Of a stretch of 60,083 nt of DNA, positions 25,480 to 35,416 are shown piece after piece; position 1 is the first letter of the stretch; each line of letters opens with the position of its first letter. The position numbers and the translations under genes are program-made. This DNA comes from Marmoricola sp. GTDB taxonomy: Bacteria > Actinomycetota > Actinomycetes > Propionibacteriales > Nocardioidaceae. The notes beneath the pieces are model-generated. The model was given only the letters and a program-made list of their open reading frames with translations, made no database searches and had not been told where the DNA came from. The stretch is taken from contig JAOPXD010000030.1 of the NCBI GenBank assembly GCA_025965315.1, forward strand, positions 1 to 60,083, given 5' to 3'.

Positions 25480-28400
25480 ATGAGCGCATTCCCGCCAGCC
25501 GCTACTGCTGCAACGGGCCCGTACGGCCGACCCGTTGCCCAGGGTCTGTACGACGGCACGAACGAGCACGACGCCTGCGGCGTCGCGTTCGTGGCGACCC
25601 TGACCGGCGTACCCAGCCACTACATCGTGTCGCAGGCGCTGACCGCGTTGCGCAACCTCGAGCACCGCGGTGCCGCGGGTGCCGAGCCGAACTCCGGCGA
25701 CGGTGCCGGCATCCTGCTCCAGGTCCCCGACCGGTTCTTCCGCGACGTCACCGCCGAGGCCGGGTTCGAGCTTCCGCCCGCGCGCTCGTACGCGGTCGGC
25801 ACCGCCTTCCTGCCCGGTGATGCCGAGCAGGTCGCCAAGACCCGCCAGCGGATCGAGGAGATCGCCGCCGAGGAGGGGTTGACCGTCCTGGGCTGGCGCG
25901 AGGTTCCCACGGACCCGTCCTCGCTCGGTGCCACCGCACTGGCGACGATGCCGGCGTTCGCCCAGCTCTTCGTGTCCGCCACCGGGAGCCGGATCCTCGG
26001 CATGGGCCTGGAGCGGCTGGCGTTCTGCCTGCGCAAGCGGGCCGAGCGCGAGACTGACGTCTACTTCCCGTCGCTGTCCAGCCGCACCATCGCCTACAAG
26101 GGCATGCTGACCACCGACCAGCTCGACCACGTGTTCCCCGACCTGGTCGACGAGCGGGTCGAGTCGGCCGTGGCCGTGGTGCACTCGCGGTTCTCCACCA
26201 ACACCTTCCCGAGCTGGCCGCTGAGCCACCCGTACCGGTTCATCGCCCACAACGGCGAGATCAACACCGTGATGGGCAACCGGAACTGGATGCGGGCCCG
26301 CGAGGCGCTGCTCTCCAGCGACGTGATCCCCGGCGACCTCGAGCGACTGTTCCCGATCTGTACGCCGGGCGCCAGCGACTCGGCCTCCTTCGACGAGGTC
26401 CTCGAGCTGCTGCACATGGGCGGCCGCAGCCTGCCGCACGCGGTGCTGATGATGATCCCGGAGGCGTGGGAGAACCACACCGCCATGGAGCCGAAGCGCA
26501 AGGCGTTCTACGAGTTCCACTCAGCGCTGATGGAGCCGTGGGACGGGCCTGCCTGCGTCGTCTTCACCGACGGCAAGCAGGTCGGCGCCGTCCTGGACCG
26601 CAACGGCCTGCGTCCGAGCCGGTACTGGGTCACCGACGACGGACTCGTCGTGCTGGCCAGCGAGGTCGGCGTGCTGGACCTCGACCCCGCCACGATCGTG
26701 CGCAAGGGCCGGCTCCAGCCCGGCCGGATGTTCCTCATCGACACCGAGGAGCACCGGATCATCGAGGACGAGGAGATCAAGTCCACCCTCGCCGCGGAGA
26801 ACCCGTACGACGAGTGGCTGCACGCCGGGCTGATCAAGCTCAGCGACATCGCCGACCGCGAGCACGTGGTGCACAGCCACGCCTCGGTCACCCGCCGCCA
26901 GCAGATCTTCGGGTACACCGAGGAGGAGCTGCGCGTCCTGCTCACCCCGATGGCGAACAACCCGGCTGAGCCGATCGGCTCGATGGGCACGGACACGCCC
27001 ATCGCGGTGCTCTCGGGCCGGCCGCGGCTGCTGTTCGACTACTTCGCGCAGCTGTTCGCCCAGGTCACCAACCCGCCGCTGGACGCGATCCGCGAAGAGC
27101 TGGTGACCAGCCTGAACGGCACCATCGGACCGGAGGCGAACCTGCTCGACCCCGGCCCGGCGTCGTGCCGCCAGGTGGTGCTGTCGTTCCCGGTGATCAC
27201 CAACGACGAGCTCGTCAAGATCCGGCACGTGAACCGTGACGGGGACATGCCCGGGTTCGTCACCCACGTCTCCCGCGGTCTCTACGAGGTCGCCGGCGGG
27301 GGAGCAGCCCTGGCCGAGCGCCTCGACGCGATCTGCACCGAGGTCTCGGACGCGATCGCCGCGGGTGCCCGGATCATCGTGCTCTCCGACCGGCACTCGG
27401 ACGCGACCCATGCGCCGATCCCGTCGCTGCTGATGACCGCCGCGGTCCACCACCACCTGGTCCGGCAGAAGACCCGGACCCAGGTCGGCGTGATCGTCGA
27501 GGCCGGTGACGTCCGCGAGGTGCACCACGTAGCGACGCTGATCGGGTACGGCGCGGCCGCGGTCAACCCGTACCTCGCGATGGAGTCCGTCGAGGACCTC
27601 GCCCGGGACGGCTTCTACGTGAAGTCCGAGCCCGAGCAGGCCGTCAAGAACCTGGTCAAGTCGCTCGGCAAGGGCGTCCTGAAGGTGATGTCGAAGATGG
27701 GCGTCTCCACCGTGGCGTCGTACACCGGCGCCCAGATCTTCGAGGCCCTCGGCCTGTCCGAGGAGCTCGTCGGCAAGTACTTCACCGGCACCACCTCCAA
27801 GCTCGGCGGGATCGGTCTCGACGTCATCGCCGAGGAGGTCGCGATGCGGCACCGCGCGGCGTACCCGATCGACGGCATCGCGCCGGCGCACCGGGACCTG
27901 GCGATCGGCGGCGAGTACCAGTGGCGCCGCGAGGGCGAGCTGCACCTGTTCAACCCCGAGACGGTCTTCCGCCTCCAGCACGCCACCCGCAGCGGCCGGT
28001 ACGACGTCTTCAAGCAGTACACGAAGGCCGTCGACGACCAGGCCGAGAAGCTGATGACGCTGCGTGGACTGTTCGTGTTCAAGGACGGCACCTCGACCGG
28101 TCGCGCGCCGATCAGCATCGACGAGGTCGAGCCGATCAGCGCGATCGTCAAGCGGTTCTCCACCGGCGCGATGTCGTACGGGTCCATCTCCCAAGAAGCT
28201 CACGAGACCATGGCGATCGCCATGAACCGGCTCGGCGGTAGGTCCAACACCGGCGAGGGTGGTGAGGACGCTGAGCGCCTCTACGACCCTGAGCGTCGGT
28301 CGTCGATCAAGCAGGTTGCCTCGGGTCGCTTCGGTGTCACCTCGGAGTACCTCACCAACGCTGACGACATCCAGATCAAGATGGCCCAGGGCGCCAAGCC

Positions 28401-30060
28401 CGGCGAGGGTGGCCAGCTGCCCGGTAACAAGGTCTACCCGTGGGTGGCCAAGACCCGGCACAGCACTCCCGGCGTCGGTCTGATCAGTCCGCCGCCGCAC
28501 CACGACATCTACTCGATCGAGGACCTCGCCCAGCTGATCCACGACCTGAAGAACGCGAACCCGAGCGCTCGGGTGCACGTGAAGCTGGTCGCTGAGGTCG
28601 GCGTGGGCACGGTCGCTGCCGGTGTCTCCAAGGCACATGCGGACGTCGTCCTGATCTCAGGTCACGACGGTGGTACGGGTGCCTCGCCGCTCACCTCGCT
28701 GAAGCACGCTGGTGGTCCTTGGGAGCTTGGTCTCGCCGAGACCCAGCAGACCCTGCTGCTCAACGGTCTGCGCGACCGGGTCGTGGTCCAAGCCGACGGC
28801 CAGCTGAAGACCGGCCGGGACGTCGTCATCGCGGCGCTCCTCGGCGCCGAGGAGTACGGCTTCGCCACGGCGCCGCTGGTGGTCTCGGGCTGCATCCTGA
28901 TGCGGGTCTGTCACCTCGATACCTGCCCGGTGGGTGTCGCGACGCAGAACCCGGTCCTGCGTGAGCGCTACTCCGGCAAGGCCGAGTACGTCGTGAACTT
29001 CTTCGAGTACATCGCCGAAGAGGTCCGCGAGATCCTCGCCGAGCTGGGCTTCCGCACGCTCGAGGAGGCGATCGGGCACGCAGAGGTACTCGAGTCCGCC
29101 AAGGCGATCGATCACTGGAAGGCCTCCGGGCTCGACATCTCGCCGATCTTCCACGTGCCTGCGCTCCCCGCTGGTACTGCGCTGCACAACACCACCGGTC
29201 AGGACCACGGTCTGGACAAGGCGCTCGACAACGAGCTGATCGTTCTGGCCGAGCCGGCCCTCGAGCGCGGTGAACCGGTGCGCGCCCAGCTCGCCGTACG
29301 GAACGTCAACCGGACCGTCGGCACGATGCTCGGACACGAGGTGACCAAGCGGTATCGCGCCGAGGGTCTGCCCGACGGCACCATCGACCTGACCCTGATC
29401 GGTTCGGCCGGTCAGTCGTTCGGAGCGTTCCTGCCCCGGGGCATCACGCTGCGGCTCGAGGGTGACGCGAACGACTACGTCGGCAAGGGCCTCTCCGGTG
29501 GACGGATCGTGGTGCGGCCCAACCGCGCAGCGACCTTCGAGGCTTCCCAGCAGATCATCGCCGGCAACACCATCGGGTACGGCGCCACCTCGGGTCAGAT
29601 CTTCCTGCGCGGTCAGGCCGGCGAGCGCTTCTGCGTCCGCAACTCCGGCATGACCGCGATCGTCGAAGGCGTGGGCGACCACGGCTGCGAGTACATGACT
29701 GGCGGAACCGTGCTGGTGCTCGGACCGACCGGGCGTAACTTCGCCGCAGGTATGAGCGGCGGCGAGGCGTACGTGCTCGACCTCGACAGCGGCAAGGTCA
29801 ACACCGAGCTGGTGGACCTGGGTCCGGTACCGGCGGGTGAGTACGCCGCGCTCGAGTCGCTGGTGCGCCAGCACGCGGAGGAGACCGGATCGGACATCGC
29901 GGCTGCACTGCTGGCCGACTGGGACACCGCACTGACGCGCTTCACCGAGGTGATGCCGCGTGACTACCGGACCGTGATGGAAGCGAAGGCGAAGGCAGAG
30001 GCTGACGGCCTCTCCGAGAGCGATGTCGCGATGAAGATGATGGAGAGCCTCCATGGCTGA
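25480..30060 (+). CDS. gltB: Glutamate synthase large subunit
   Basis: GltB makes two glutamates from glutamine and 2-oxoglutarate. The 1526-residue product begins with a propeptide ending before Cys33 (HDACGVAF), the N-terminal nucleophile of the glutaminase domain. Central and FMN-binding TIM barrels follow ([28 protein letters not shown]), with the 3Fe-4S Cys set in [11 protein letters not shown] and the GXGXG beta-helix at the C-terminus. ATG 25480 is chosen over ATG 25474 and 25402 because GGGAG lies seven bases upstream. Codons at about 28200-28720 use more GGT/GCT than the rest. Confidence 0.96.
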   Translation: MSAFPPAATAATGPYGRPVAQGLYDGTNEHDACGVAFVATLTGVPSHYIVSQALTALRNLEHRGAAGAEPNSGDGAGILLQVPDRFFRDVTAEAGFELPPARSYAVGTAFLPGDAEQVAKTRQRIEEIAAEEGLTVLGWREVPTDPSSLGATALATMPAFAQLFVSATGSRILGMGLERLAFCLRKRAERETDVYFPSLSSRTIAYKGMLTTDQLDHVFPDLVDERVESAVAVVHSRFSTNTFPSWPLSHPYRFIAHNGEINTVMGNRNWMRAREALLSSDVIPGDLERLFPICTPGASDSASFDEVLELLHMGGRSLPHAVLMMIPEAWENHTAMEPKRKAFYEFHSALMEPWDGPACVVFTDGKQVGAVLDRNGLRPSRYWVTDDGLVVLASEVGVLDLDPATIVRKGRLQPGRMFLIDTEEHRIIEDEEIKSTLAAENPYDEWLHAGLIKLSDIADREHVVHSHASVTRRQQIFGYTEEELRVLLTPMANNPAEPIGSMGTDTPIAVLSGRPRLLFDYFAQLFAQVTNPPLDAIREELVTSLNGTIGPEANLLDPGPASCRQVVLSFPVITNDELVKIRHVNRDGDMPGFVTHVSRGLYEVAGGGAALAERLDAICTEVSDAIAAGARIIVLSDRHSDATHAPIPSLLMTAAVHHHLVRQKTRTQVGVIVEAGDVREVHHVATLIGYGAAAVNPYLAMESVEDLARDGFYVKSEPEQAVKNLVKSLGKGVLKVMSKMGVSTVASYTGAQIFEALGLSEELVGKYFTGTTSKLGGIGLDVIAEEVAMRHRAAYPIDGIAPAHRDLAIGGEYQWRREGELHLFNPETVFRLQHATRSGRYDVFKQYTKAVDDQAEKLMTLRGLFVFKDGTSTGRAPISIDEVEPISAIVKRFSTGAMSYGSISQEAHETMAIAMNRLGGRSNTGEGGEDAERLYDPERRSSIKQVASGRFGVTSEYLTNADDIQIKMAQGAKPGEGGQLPGNKVYPWVAKTRHSTPGVGLISPPPHHDIYSIEDLAQLIHDLKNANPSARVHVKLVAEVGVGTVAAGVSKAHADVVLISGHDGGTGASPLTSLKHAGGPWELGLAETQQTLLLNGLRDRVVVQADGQLKTGRDVVIAALLGAEEYGFATAPLVVSGCILMRVCHLDTCPVGVATQNPVLRERYSGKAEYVVNFFEYIAEEVREILAELGFRTLEEAIGHAEVLESAKAIDHWKASGLDISPIFHVPALPAGTALHNTTGQDHGLDKALDNELIVLAEPALERGEPVRAQLAVRNVNRTVGTMLGHEVTKRYRAEGLPDGTIDLTLIGSAGQSFGAFLPRGITLRLEGDANDYVGKGLSGGRIVVRPNRAATFEASQQIIAGNTIGYGATSGQIFLRGQAGERFCVRNSGMTAIVEGVGDHGCEYMTGGTVLVLGPTGRNFAAGMSGGEAYVLDLDSGKVNTELVDLGPVPAGEYAALESLVRQHAEETGSDIAAALLADWDTALTRFTEVMPRDYRTVMEAKAKAEADGLSESDVAMKMMESLHG

Positions 30061-31510
30061 CCCCAAGGGATTTTTGAAGAGCGGCCGCGAGATCGCCGAC
30101 CGTCGTCCTGTGGACGAGCGTGTCCACGACTGGAACGAGGTCTACCCGGGTGGGCCCGGCCGCGCGCTGCTGCCGATCATCCGCGAGCAGGCGTCGCGCT
30201 GCATGGACTGCGGGATCCCGTTCTGCCACCAGGGTTGCCCGCTGGGCAACATCATCCCGGAGTGGAACGACCTGGTGTACCGCGACGACTGGGACGCCGC
30301 GATCGAGCGTCTGCACGCGACCAACAACTTCCCGGAGTTCACCGGGCGGCTCTGCCCGGCCCCCTGCGAGACCGCCTGCGTCCTGGGCATCAACCAGGAC
30401 CCGGTGACGATCAAGAACGTCGAGGTCTCGATCATCGAGCGGGCCTTCGAGTCCCACAACGTCCGTCCGCAGCCGCCGGAGTGGCTCTCGGGCAAGACCG
30501 TGGCGGTCGTCGGTTCGGGTCCGGCGGGTCTGGCGGTTGCCCAGCAGCTCACCCGGGCCGGTCACACGGTCGCCGTCTACGAGCGCGCCGACAAGATCGG
30601 TGGCCTGATGCGCTACGGGATCCCCGAGTTCAAGATGGAGAAGAAGGTCCTCGACCGACGCCTCGAGCAGATGCGTCGGGAAGGCACCGTCTTCCGTCCG
30701 GGTGTCGACGTCGGCGGTGAGCTGACCGGTGAGAAGCTCCGTGAGCGCTACGACGCCGTCGTGCTCACCATCGGCTCCACGATCGCGCGCGACCTGCCGG
30801 TGCCGGGCCGCGAGCTCGGTGGGATCCATCAGGCGATGGAGTTCCTTCCCCAGGCCAACCGGGTCGCACTCGGCGAGACCGTCGAGAGCCAGATCACCGC
30901 GACCGGCAAGCACGTCGTCATCATCGGTGGCGGTGACACCGGAGCCGACTGCCTCGGTACGTCGATCCGCCAGGGTGCGGCCTCGGTCACCCAGCTCGAG
31001 ATCATGGCGCGCCCGGGTGAGGACCGTCCGGCAGGCCAGCCCTGGCCGACGTACCCGATGACGTTCCGGGTGTCCTCTGCTCACGAGGAGGGCGGCGAGC
31101 GCGTCTACGCGGTCTCCACGACGGAGTTCCTCGGTGACGCGGACGGCAACGTGACGACGCTGCGCCTGGTCGAGGTCGACGCGAAGTTCGCGCCGATCGA
31201 AGGCACCGAGAAGGAGATCCCGGCCGAGCTGGTGCTGCTTGCGATGGGCTTCACCGGACCGCAGCGCGAAGGCCTGGTCGACCAGCTCGGGGTGGACCTG
31301 GACGAGCGCGGCAACGTCGTGCGCGACCGGTCCTACGCCTCCTCGGTCGAGGGCGTCTACGTCGCCGGTGACGCCGGCCGCGGACAGTCGCTGATCGTCT
31401 GGGCGATCGCCGAGGGGCGCGCTGCCGCAGCTGCCGTGGACACCTTCCTGACCGGTGCCACCACCCTCCCGGCCCCGATCCCCCCGACCGAACGCCCCGT
31501 CGTCGCCTGA
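30053..31510 (+). CDS. gltD: Glutamate synthase small subunit
   Basis: GltD oxidises NADPH and passes electrons to GltB. The 485-residue protein has the N-terminal 4Fe-4S Cys sets ([26 protein letters not shown]), an FAD-binding [13 protein letters not shown], an NADPH-binding [14 protein letters not shown] and the C-terminal FAD segment [18 protein letters not shown]. The ATG overlaps the gltB stop by eight bases, so the subunits are co-translated. Confidence 0.96.
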   Translation: MADPKGFLKSGREIADRRPVDERVHDWNEVYPGGPGRALLPIIREQASRCMDCGIPFCHQGCPLGNIIPEWNDLVYRDDWDAAIERLHATNNFPEFTGRLCPAPCETACVLGINQDPVTIKNVEVSIIERAFESHNVRPQPPEWLSGKTVAVVGSGPAGLAVAQQLTRAGHTVAVYERADKIGGLMRYGIPEFKMEKKVLDRRLEQMRREGTVFRPGVDVGGELTGEKLRERYDAVVLTIGSTIARDLPVPGRELGGIHQAMEFLPQANRVALGETVESQITATGKHVVIIGGGDTGADCLGTSIRQGAASVTQLEIMARPGEDRPAGQPWPTYPMTFRVSSAHEEGGERVYAVSTTEFLGDADGNVTTLRLVEVDAKFAPIEGTEKEIPAELVLLAMGFTGPQREGLVDQLGVDLDERGNVVRDRSYASSVEGVYVAGDAGRGQSLIVWAIAEGRAAAAAVDTFLTGATTLPAPIPPTERPVVA

Positions 31511-31520
31511 ACCACCCGCG

Positions 31521-31562
31521 AGGCGCGCCTCGGCGATGTTCACCTGCAGTTAAGGCGCGCCT
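31521..31562. repeat. Two AGGCGCGCCT palindromes upstream of pyk
   Basis: The 10-bp self-complementary AGGCGCGCCT occurs at 31521-31530 (extended to 14 bp, CGAGGCGCGCCTCG) and 31553-31562, 32 bp apart centre to centre, about three helical turns. They lie between gltD and the pyk promoter. A pair of operator half-sites for pyk is possible; the first copy could alternatively help end gltBD transcription. Confidence 0.5.
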
Positions 31563-31598
31563 GAGCGCTGCGGTTGGAACGTTCAAGGTACGTCGCGG

Positions 31599-31604
31599 TA
31601 GGTT
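31599..31604 (+). promoter_or_regulatory. Candidate -10 for leaderless pyk
   Basis: TAGGTT is followed by six bases and GTG 31611; a TTGGAA at 31574-31579 could serve as -35 with a 19-base spacer. Confidence 0.55.
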
Positions 31605-31610
31605 TGTCGG

Positions 31611-33056
31611 GTGCGTAGAGCAAAGATCGTGTGCACGCTCGGGCCGGCTACCTCCACGAAGGAGAGCATCCGTGCCCTCGTGGACGCCGGCATGGACGTA
31701 GCCCGCCTGAACATGAGCCACGGCACCCATGCCCAGCATGAGGCTGCCTACAAGTTGGTCCGCGCGGCCTCCGACGAGAGCGGTCACGGTGTCGGGATCT
31801 TCGCCGACCTCCAGGGGCCGAAGATCCGGCTCGGCTGGTTCCGTGACGGGGGTGTCCGGGTCCAGACCGGGCAGACCTTCACGATCACCACCACCGAGAT
31901 CTCCGGCACCAACGAGATCGCCTCCACGACGTACGAGGGCCTGCCCGGCGACGTCAACGAGGGCGACCAGATCCTCATCGACGACGGCAAGGTCCGGCTG
32001 CGGGTCACCAGCGTCGACGGCAACGAGGTGCACACCCGGGTCGAGGTCGGCGGTCGGCTCAGCGACCACAAGGGCATCAACCTGCCCGGCGTACCGGTCA
32101 GCGTGCCGGCTCTGTCGGAGAAGGACATCGAGGACCTGCGCTGGGCGCTGCACCTGACGGTCGACTTCATCGCGCTGTCTTTCGTGCGCTCGGCCAAGGA
32201 CGTCGAGGACGTCCGCAAGATCATGCACGAAGAGGGCGTGATGCTCCCGGTGATCGCGAAGATCGAGAAACCGCAGGCGATCGACAACCTCGACGAGATC
32301 ATCAAGGCGTTCGACGGCTTCATGGTCGCCCGCGGGGACCTCGGCGTCGAGTGCCCCCTGGAGGACGTGCCGTTCCTGCAGAAGCGCGTGGTCGCCAAGG
32401 CCCGACGCAACGCGAAGCCGGTGATCGTCGCGACCCAGATGCTGGAGTCGATGATCACCAATCCGGCCCCCACCCGTGCGGAGGCTTCGGACGTTGCCAA
32501 CGCGGTGCTCGACGGCGCCGATGCGGTGATGCTGTCCGGTGAGACGAGCGTGGGGGAGTACCCCATCGAGACGGTCAACGTGATGCGCCGGATCATCTCC
32601 TCGACAGAGGACCACGAGCTGACCCGGATGGCTGCCATCGACTGGCAGCCCAAGACCCGTGGTGGGGTCGTCGCGAAGGCGGCGGCCGAGGTCGCCGAAC
32701 GCGTCGGCGCGAAGTACCTGGTCGCGTTCACCCAGTCCGGCGACTCAGCGCGTCGGCTTGCCCGCTACCGCGGGGTGATCCCGGTCCTCGCGTTCACTCC
32801 CGAGGCGCACGTCCGCTCGCAGCTCTCGATGACCTGGGGCGTGGAGACCTTCAAGACCGTCGAGGTCGAGCACACCGACCAGATGGTCCGTCAGGTCGAC
32901 GAGCAGCTGCTCGCCGCGGGCCGCGTCGAGGAGGGCGACATCGTCGTGATCATCGCCGGTAGTCCTCCAGGCATCCCCGGTTCGACCAACGCGCTGCGCA
33001 TCCACCGGATGGGCGACGCCATCAACGAGGTGGCTCCGGCGTACCGGAGTAAGTGA
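31611..33056 (+). CDS. pyk: Pyruvate kinase
   Basis: Pyruvate kinase converts phosphoenolpyruvate and ADP to pyruvate and ATP, the last step of glycolysis. The 481-residue product has RRAKIVCTLGPAT, NMSHGTH, the catalytic Lys in PVIAKIEKPQAIDN, MVARGDLGVECP and MLSGETSVGEYP, with the C-terminal allosteric domain intact. GTG 31611 follows a strong -10-like element by six bases. Its last 35 bases overlap the 3' end of a small gene on the other strand. Confidence 0.96.
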   Translation: MRRAKIVCTLGPATSTKESIRALVDAGMDVARLNMSHGTHAQHEAAYKLVRAASDESGHGVGIFADLQGPKIRLGWFRDGGVRVQTGQTFTITTTEISGTNEIASTTYEGLPGDVNEGDQILIDDGKVRLRVTSVDGNEVHTRVEVGGRLSDHKGINLPGVPVSVPALSEKDIEDLRWALHLTVDFIALSFVRSAKDVEDVRKIMHEEGVMLPVIAKIEKPQAIDNLDEIIKAFDGFMVARGDLGVECPLEDVPFLQKRVVAKARRNAKPVIVATQMLESMITNPAPTRAEASDVANAVLDGADAVMLSGETSVGEYPIETVNVMRRIISSTEDHELTRMAAIDWQPKTRGGVVAKAAAEVAERVGAKYLVAFTQSGDSARRLARYRGVIPVLAFTPEAHVRSQLSMTWGVETFKTVEVEHTDQMVRQVDEQLLAAGRVEEGDIVVIIAGSPPGIPGSTNALRIHRMGDAINEVAPAYRSK

Positions 33057-33309
33057 CGCGAGCCGCGCCGGTGCCGTAGCGCTCCCGGAGCCAGCGATCG
33101 GCTGCCTCCCTGGTCGCGTCCTCGTCCGTGGGGTGCCCCAGGGCGTCCCGTAGGCCGATCGAGACCCCGAGAGCGACGATCCAGATCAGGAACGGGACCG
33201 AAGCGAGCGCGACGAACACGATGGCGATCGTGTTGCCCCCGATGTACGCGAAGACGCCGCCGACGAGGTAGCCGACCAACGCGAGAATGAGAAACAGGGT
33301 GCGTTCCAT
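33022..33309 (-). CDS. Small membrane protein of unknown function
   Basis: The 95-residue product has two hydrophobic segments (TLFLILALVGYLVGGVFAYI and IAIVFVALASVPFLIWIVALGV) and a polar C-terminal tail. ATG 33309 (MERTLFLI) is set by a CAGGAG ribosome site about seven bases upstream, favouring it over a longer frame. It converges on pyk with a 35-base antisense overlap. No family is recognised. Confidence 0.6.
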   Translation of the reverse strand: MERTLFLILALVGYLVGGVFAYIGGNTIAIVFVALASVPFLIWIVALGVSIGLRDALGHPTDEDATREAADRWLRERYGTGAARVTYSGTPEPPR

Positions 33310-33331
33310 TCGGGTCTCCTGCCGTCGTCGG

Positions 33332-33883
33332 TCAGTCGAGTGTGGCACGCCAACGGGCCAGTTCGCGAGGGTTTCGGAGCCGTACGACGGGAAGCTCTGG
33401 ATCGGCCTCGAGCGCAGCCCAGACTCGCTCCGCGGTCCGCGGGTGCGAGGTCCACGCCCAGCGGATGATGTGCTCGGGGTCGATCAGGATCCGCGACAGC
33501 GGGCCTTCCCGGTTGCCGTTCCACAGCTCGGTACGGCGGAACCGCCGGCTCAGCGTGCGTCGGACGACCCGGGCCACCGAGGTCCGTCGAGGGAAGTCGA
33601 GCCAGATCACCAGGTCGCAGTGAGCCAGCAGGATCGGTCGGGCTTCGACGTACTGCCATTCGCTCACCCAGCACTCCTGGGCTGCGAGGGAACGGACGTC
33701 GTCCAGGAACTCCGGGCGGGGGACCCAGCTCGGCCCGTGGTAGAGCCCGTCGATCTCGGCGTACGGCAGGCCGAGGTCCGTGGCCAGCGCGCGAGCCAGT
33801 GTGCTCTTGCCGCTCCCGGAGCTACCGCTGATCAGGACACGTCGCGGAGCCAGTGGGAGTAGGTCGTCCGGGCCGAGCAGCAC
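33332..33883 (-). CDS. P-loop NTPase, adenylate kinase/FlaR-like
   Basis: The 183-residue protein has Walker A GSSGSGKS at about residues 20-27 in the context RRVLISGSSGSGKSTLARAL, an EIDGLYHGPSW substrate-type segment and an Arg-rich lid (VVRRTLSRRFRR). This pattern matches small kinase-like proteins often named topology modulation proteins. The substrate is not known. GTG 33883 lies six bases after TAGAGT, so the mRNA is probably leaderless, and that -10 overlaps the stop codon of the upstream gene. Confidence 0.82.
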   Translation of the reverse strand: MLLGPDDLLPLAPRRVLISGSSGSGKSTLARALATDLGLPYAEIDGLYHGPSWVPRPEFLDDVRSLAAQECWVSEWQYVEARPILLAHCDLVIWLDFPRRTSVARVVRRTLSRRFRRTELWNGNREGPLSRILIDPEHIIRWAWTSHPRTAERVWAALEADPELPVVRLRNPRELARWRATLD

Positions 33884-33889
33884 CGCGCC

Positions 33890-33895
33890 ACTCTA
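33890..33895 (-). promoter_or_regulatory. Candidate -10 for leaderless kinase gene
   Basis: TAGAGT (minus strand) is followed by six bases and GTG 33883. It includes the stop codon of the upstream HTH gene. Confidence 0.5.
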
Positions 33896-34618
33896 GGGCT
33901 TCACGCCGATCAGTTCATCAAGTCGCGCGACCCCGGCCCGGGTCGAGACCGACAACGTCCTTCGGTTGGTCTGCCGCCAGGCGACGTCGGTGCGGTCGAG
34001 CGCCTGACCGCACCACTTCATGATGTCGGCCGACTCGTTGGTGAACTGCCAGCGTGGGTACTCGTAGCGCTTGAGTACGCCTTGCACTGGACGGGTCGTC
34101 CCGTTGTTCACCCGGCAGCCGTCGGAGTGAAACAGCCCGCGCAGGAAGGCCGCAGGGTAATCGTCGACGATCGCCTGCTGCCAAGGCTCCATCACGAGCG
34201 TCCGCTCGTGCTTCCGCCCGGGTCCGTGCTGCGGAAACAGGCACGGCCAGTACTGCCAATAGCTCTGGACGACGACACAACCCGGTGCCGAGACACGGTA
34301 GGTACGGCGGTCAGGGTGAACGGCCTCGATGCAGGCCTCCACGTCGGCGATGATTCCGGGGAACTTCGCGTCGCACGAAATTCGAAGCGAGTATGCCCGG
34401 CCGTTTCGCGAGATGCAGCCGTCGCCGAGGTAGAAGCCGAGAAGCGCTGCGTACGCACGAGTCGGGGCGTGCGGTGCCGGACAGCCGCGTACCGGCGCGG
34501 ACGAGCTCCAGTCGCGGATGGTCGAGCGACCGATGCCGAGACTCCGGCTGACGTCACTGAGTGACACGCCGGTTGCAAGCAGGTGGGCTGCTTCCGAACG
34601 CTTTTGCGGTCCGTACAT
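33893..34618 (-). CDS. HTH plus LAGLIDADG-like protein next to a tRNA
   Basis: The 241-residue protein begins with a helix-turn-helix (about residues 6-38, LSDVSRSLGIGRSTIRDW). It then has two LAGLIDADG-like repeats: LLGFYLGDGC (59-68, Asp66) and FLRGLFHSDGC (158-168, Asp166), separated by a conserved LFPQHGPGRKHER...WQ block. The two acidic residues sit where homing endonucleases place catalytic Asp. From memory, similar proteins are widespread in actinobacteria and annotated only as HTH or transcriptional regulators. ATG 34618 is chosen because the longer frame merely reads through the tRNA. The gene starts 33 bases after the tRNA 3' end on the same strand, so tRNA and gene may share a transcript. 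It could be a site-specific nuclease, a regulator or a domesticated homing protein. Confidence 0.8.
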   Translation of the reverse strand: MYGPQKRSEAAHLLATGVSLSDVSRSLGIGRSTIRDWSSSAPVRGCPAPHAPTRAYAALLGFYLGDGCISRNGRAYSLRISCDAKFPGIIADVEACIEAVHPDRRTYRVSAPGCVVVQSYWQYWPCLFPQHGPGRKHERTLVMEPWQQAIVDDYPAAFLRGLFHSDGCRVNNGTTRPVQGVLKRYEYPRWQFTNESADIMKWCGQALDRTDVAWRQTNRRTLSVSTRAGVARLDELIGVKP

Positions 34619-34651
34619 AGCCGTACTCTTGCAGCCGCAACTGACACTTCT

Positions 34652-34727
34652 TGGTGCCCCGGGTGGGATTCGAACCCACACTGGATGGATTTTGAAACCA
34701 TTTCCTCTGCCGTTGGGATACCGGGGC
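34652..34727 (-). tRNA. tRNA-Leu (anticodon CAA) with a short variable loop
   Basis: The minus strand folds as a 76-base cloverleaf with encoded CCA: acceptor GCCCCGG/CCGGGGC, a 3-bp D-stem TCC/GGA, anticodon arm ATGGT-TTCAAAA-TCCAT (anticodon CAA; one U31-U39 mismatch), a five-base variable loop CCAGT and T-arm GTGGG-TTCGAAT-CCCAC. Leu-like traits are discriminator A73, a CAACGGCAGA D-loop of the tRNA-Leu layout, A15 and U48. The usual long Leu variable arm is absent. It may be an unusual leucine tRNA or a tRNA of altered identity. Confidence 0.85.
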
Positions 34728-34775
34728 CAACCAGGCCCAAACGCTACCGGACCAGCACCCCGGGTCCGTACTCGG

Positions 34776-34781
34776 TAGCCT
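34776..34781 (+). promoter_or_regulatory. Candidate -10 for leaderless pdtaR
   Basis: TAGCCT is followed by seven bases and GTG 34789. It faces away from the divergent tRNA. Confidence 0.55.
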
Positions 34782-34788
34782 GTGGCCC

Positions 34789-35400
34789 GTGACCGAGATT
34801 TCCGCTGTCCCCCACCGACGACGGGTCGTCATCGCCGAGGACGAGGCGTTGATCCGCCTCGACCTCGCCGAGATGCTCGCCGAGGAGGGGTACGACGTCG
34901 TGGCAGCCGTCGAGGACGGTGAGCAGGCGATCGCGAAGACCGAGGAGCTGCGGCCCGACCTGGTGATCCTGGACGTGAAGATGCCGCGCCTCGACGGCAT
35001 CGCCGCGGCCGAGCGGATCGCGTCGCAGCGGATCGCTCCGGTGGTGATGCTGACGGCCTTCAGCCAGCGCGATCTGGTCGAGCGCGCCCGCGATGCCGGC
35101 GCGATGGCCTACTTGGTGAAGCCGTTCGGGAAGTCGGACCTGATGCCGGCGATCGAGATGGCGGTGAGCCGTTTCGCCGAGCTCCAGCTGCTCGAGGCCG
35201 AGGTCGCCGACCTGTCCGAGCGACTCGAGACGCGCAAGGTCGTCGACCGTGCGAAGGGTGTGCTCCAGGAGAAGCTCGGGCTCTCCGAGCCCGACGCGTT
35301 CCGGTGGATCCAGAAGACCGCGATGGACCTGCGGCGCTCGATGCGCGAGGTCGCCGACGGCGTGGTCGAGCACGGCGTCGACATCGCCGACCCGCACTGA
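34789..35400 (+). CDS. pdtaR: ANTAR-domain response regulator
   Basis: The 203-residue protein has a receiver domain (IAEDEALIRLDLAEM; phospho-acceptor Asp in LVILDVKMPRLDG; Lys in YLVKPFGK) joined by a coiled coil to an ANTAR RNA-binding domain (RKVVDRAKGVLQEKLGLSEPDAFRWIQKTAM). Such regulators bind dual-hairpin RNAs and prevent transcription termination. Location next to pyk and a tRNA-Leu is recalled from other actinobacteria. The cognate kinase (PdtaS type) is not in the window; the kinase at 3175 is a membrane type and not an obvious partner. Confidence 0.92.
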   Translation: MTEISAVPHRRRVVIAEDEALIRLDLAEMLAEEGYDVVAAVEDGEQAIAKTEELRPDLVILDVKMPRLDGIAAAERIASQRIAPVVMLTAFSQRDLVERARDAGAMAYLVKPFGKSDLMPAIEMAVSRFAELQLLEAEVADLSERLETRKVVDRAKGVLQEKLGLSEPDAFRWIQKTAMDLRRSMREVADGVVEHGVDIADPH

Positions 35401-35416
35401 CCGGGGTCGGCGCAGG

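Noticed and set aside
30110-30130. CTGTGGAC...GTCCAC inverted repeat in gltD
   Set aside because: It is inside a well-conserved coding region and is likely chance similarity to the trpC upstream palindrome.
34681-34710. Reading the tRNA anticodon as UUC (Glu)
   Set aside because: Placing UUC in the loop destroys the anticodon stem; only CAA leaves a paired stem (four of five pairs).
34518-34778. Small plus-strand frames across the tRNA
   Set aside because: They are antisense translations of the tRNA gene and its neighbour, a common annotation artefact.
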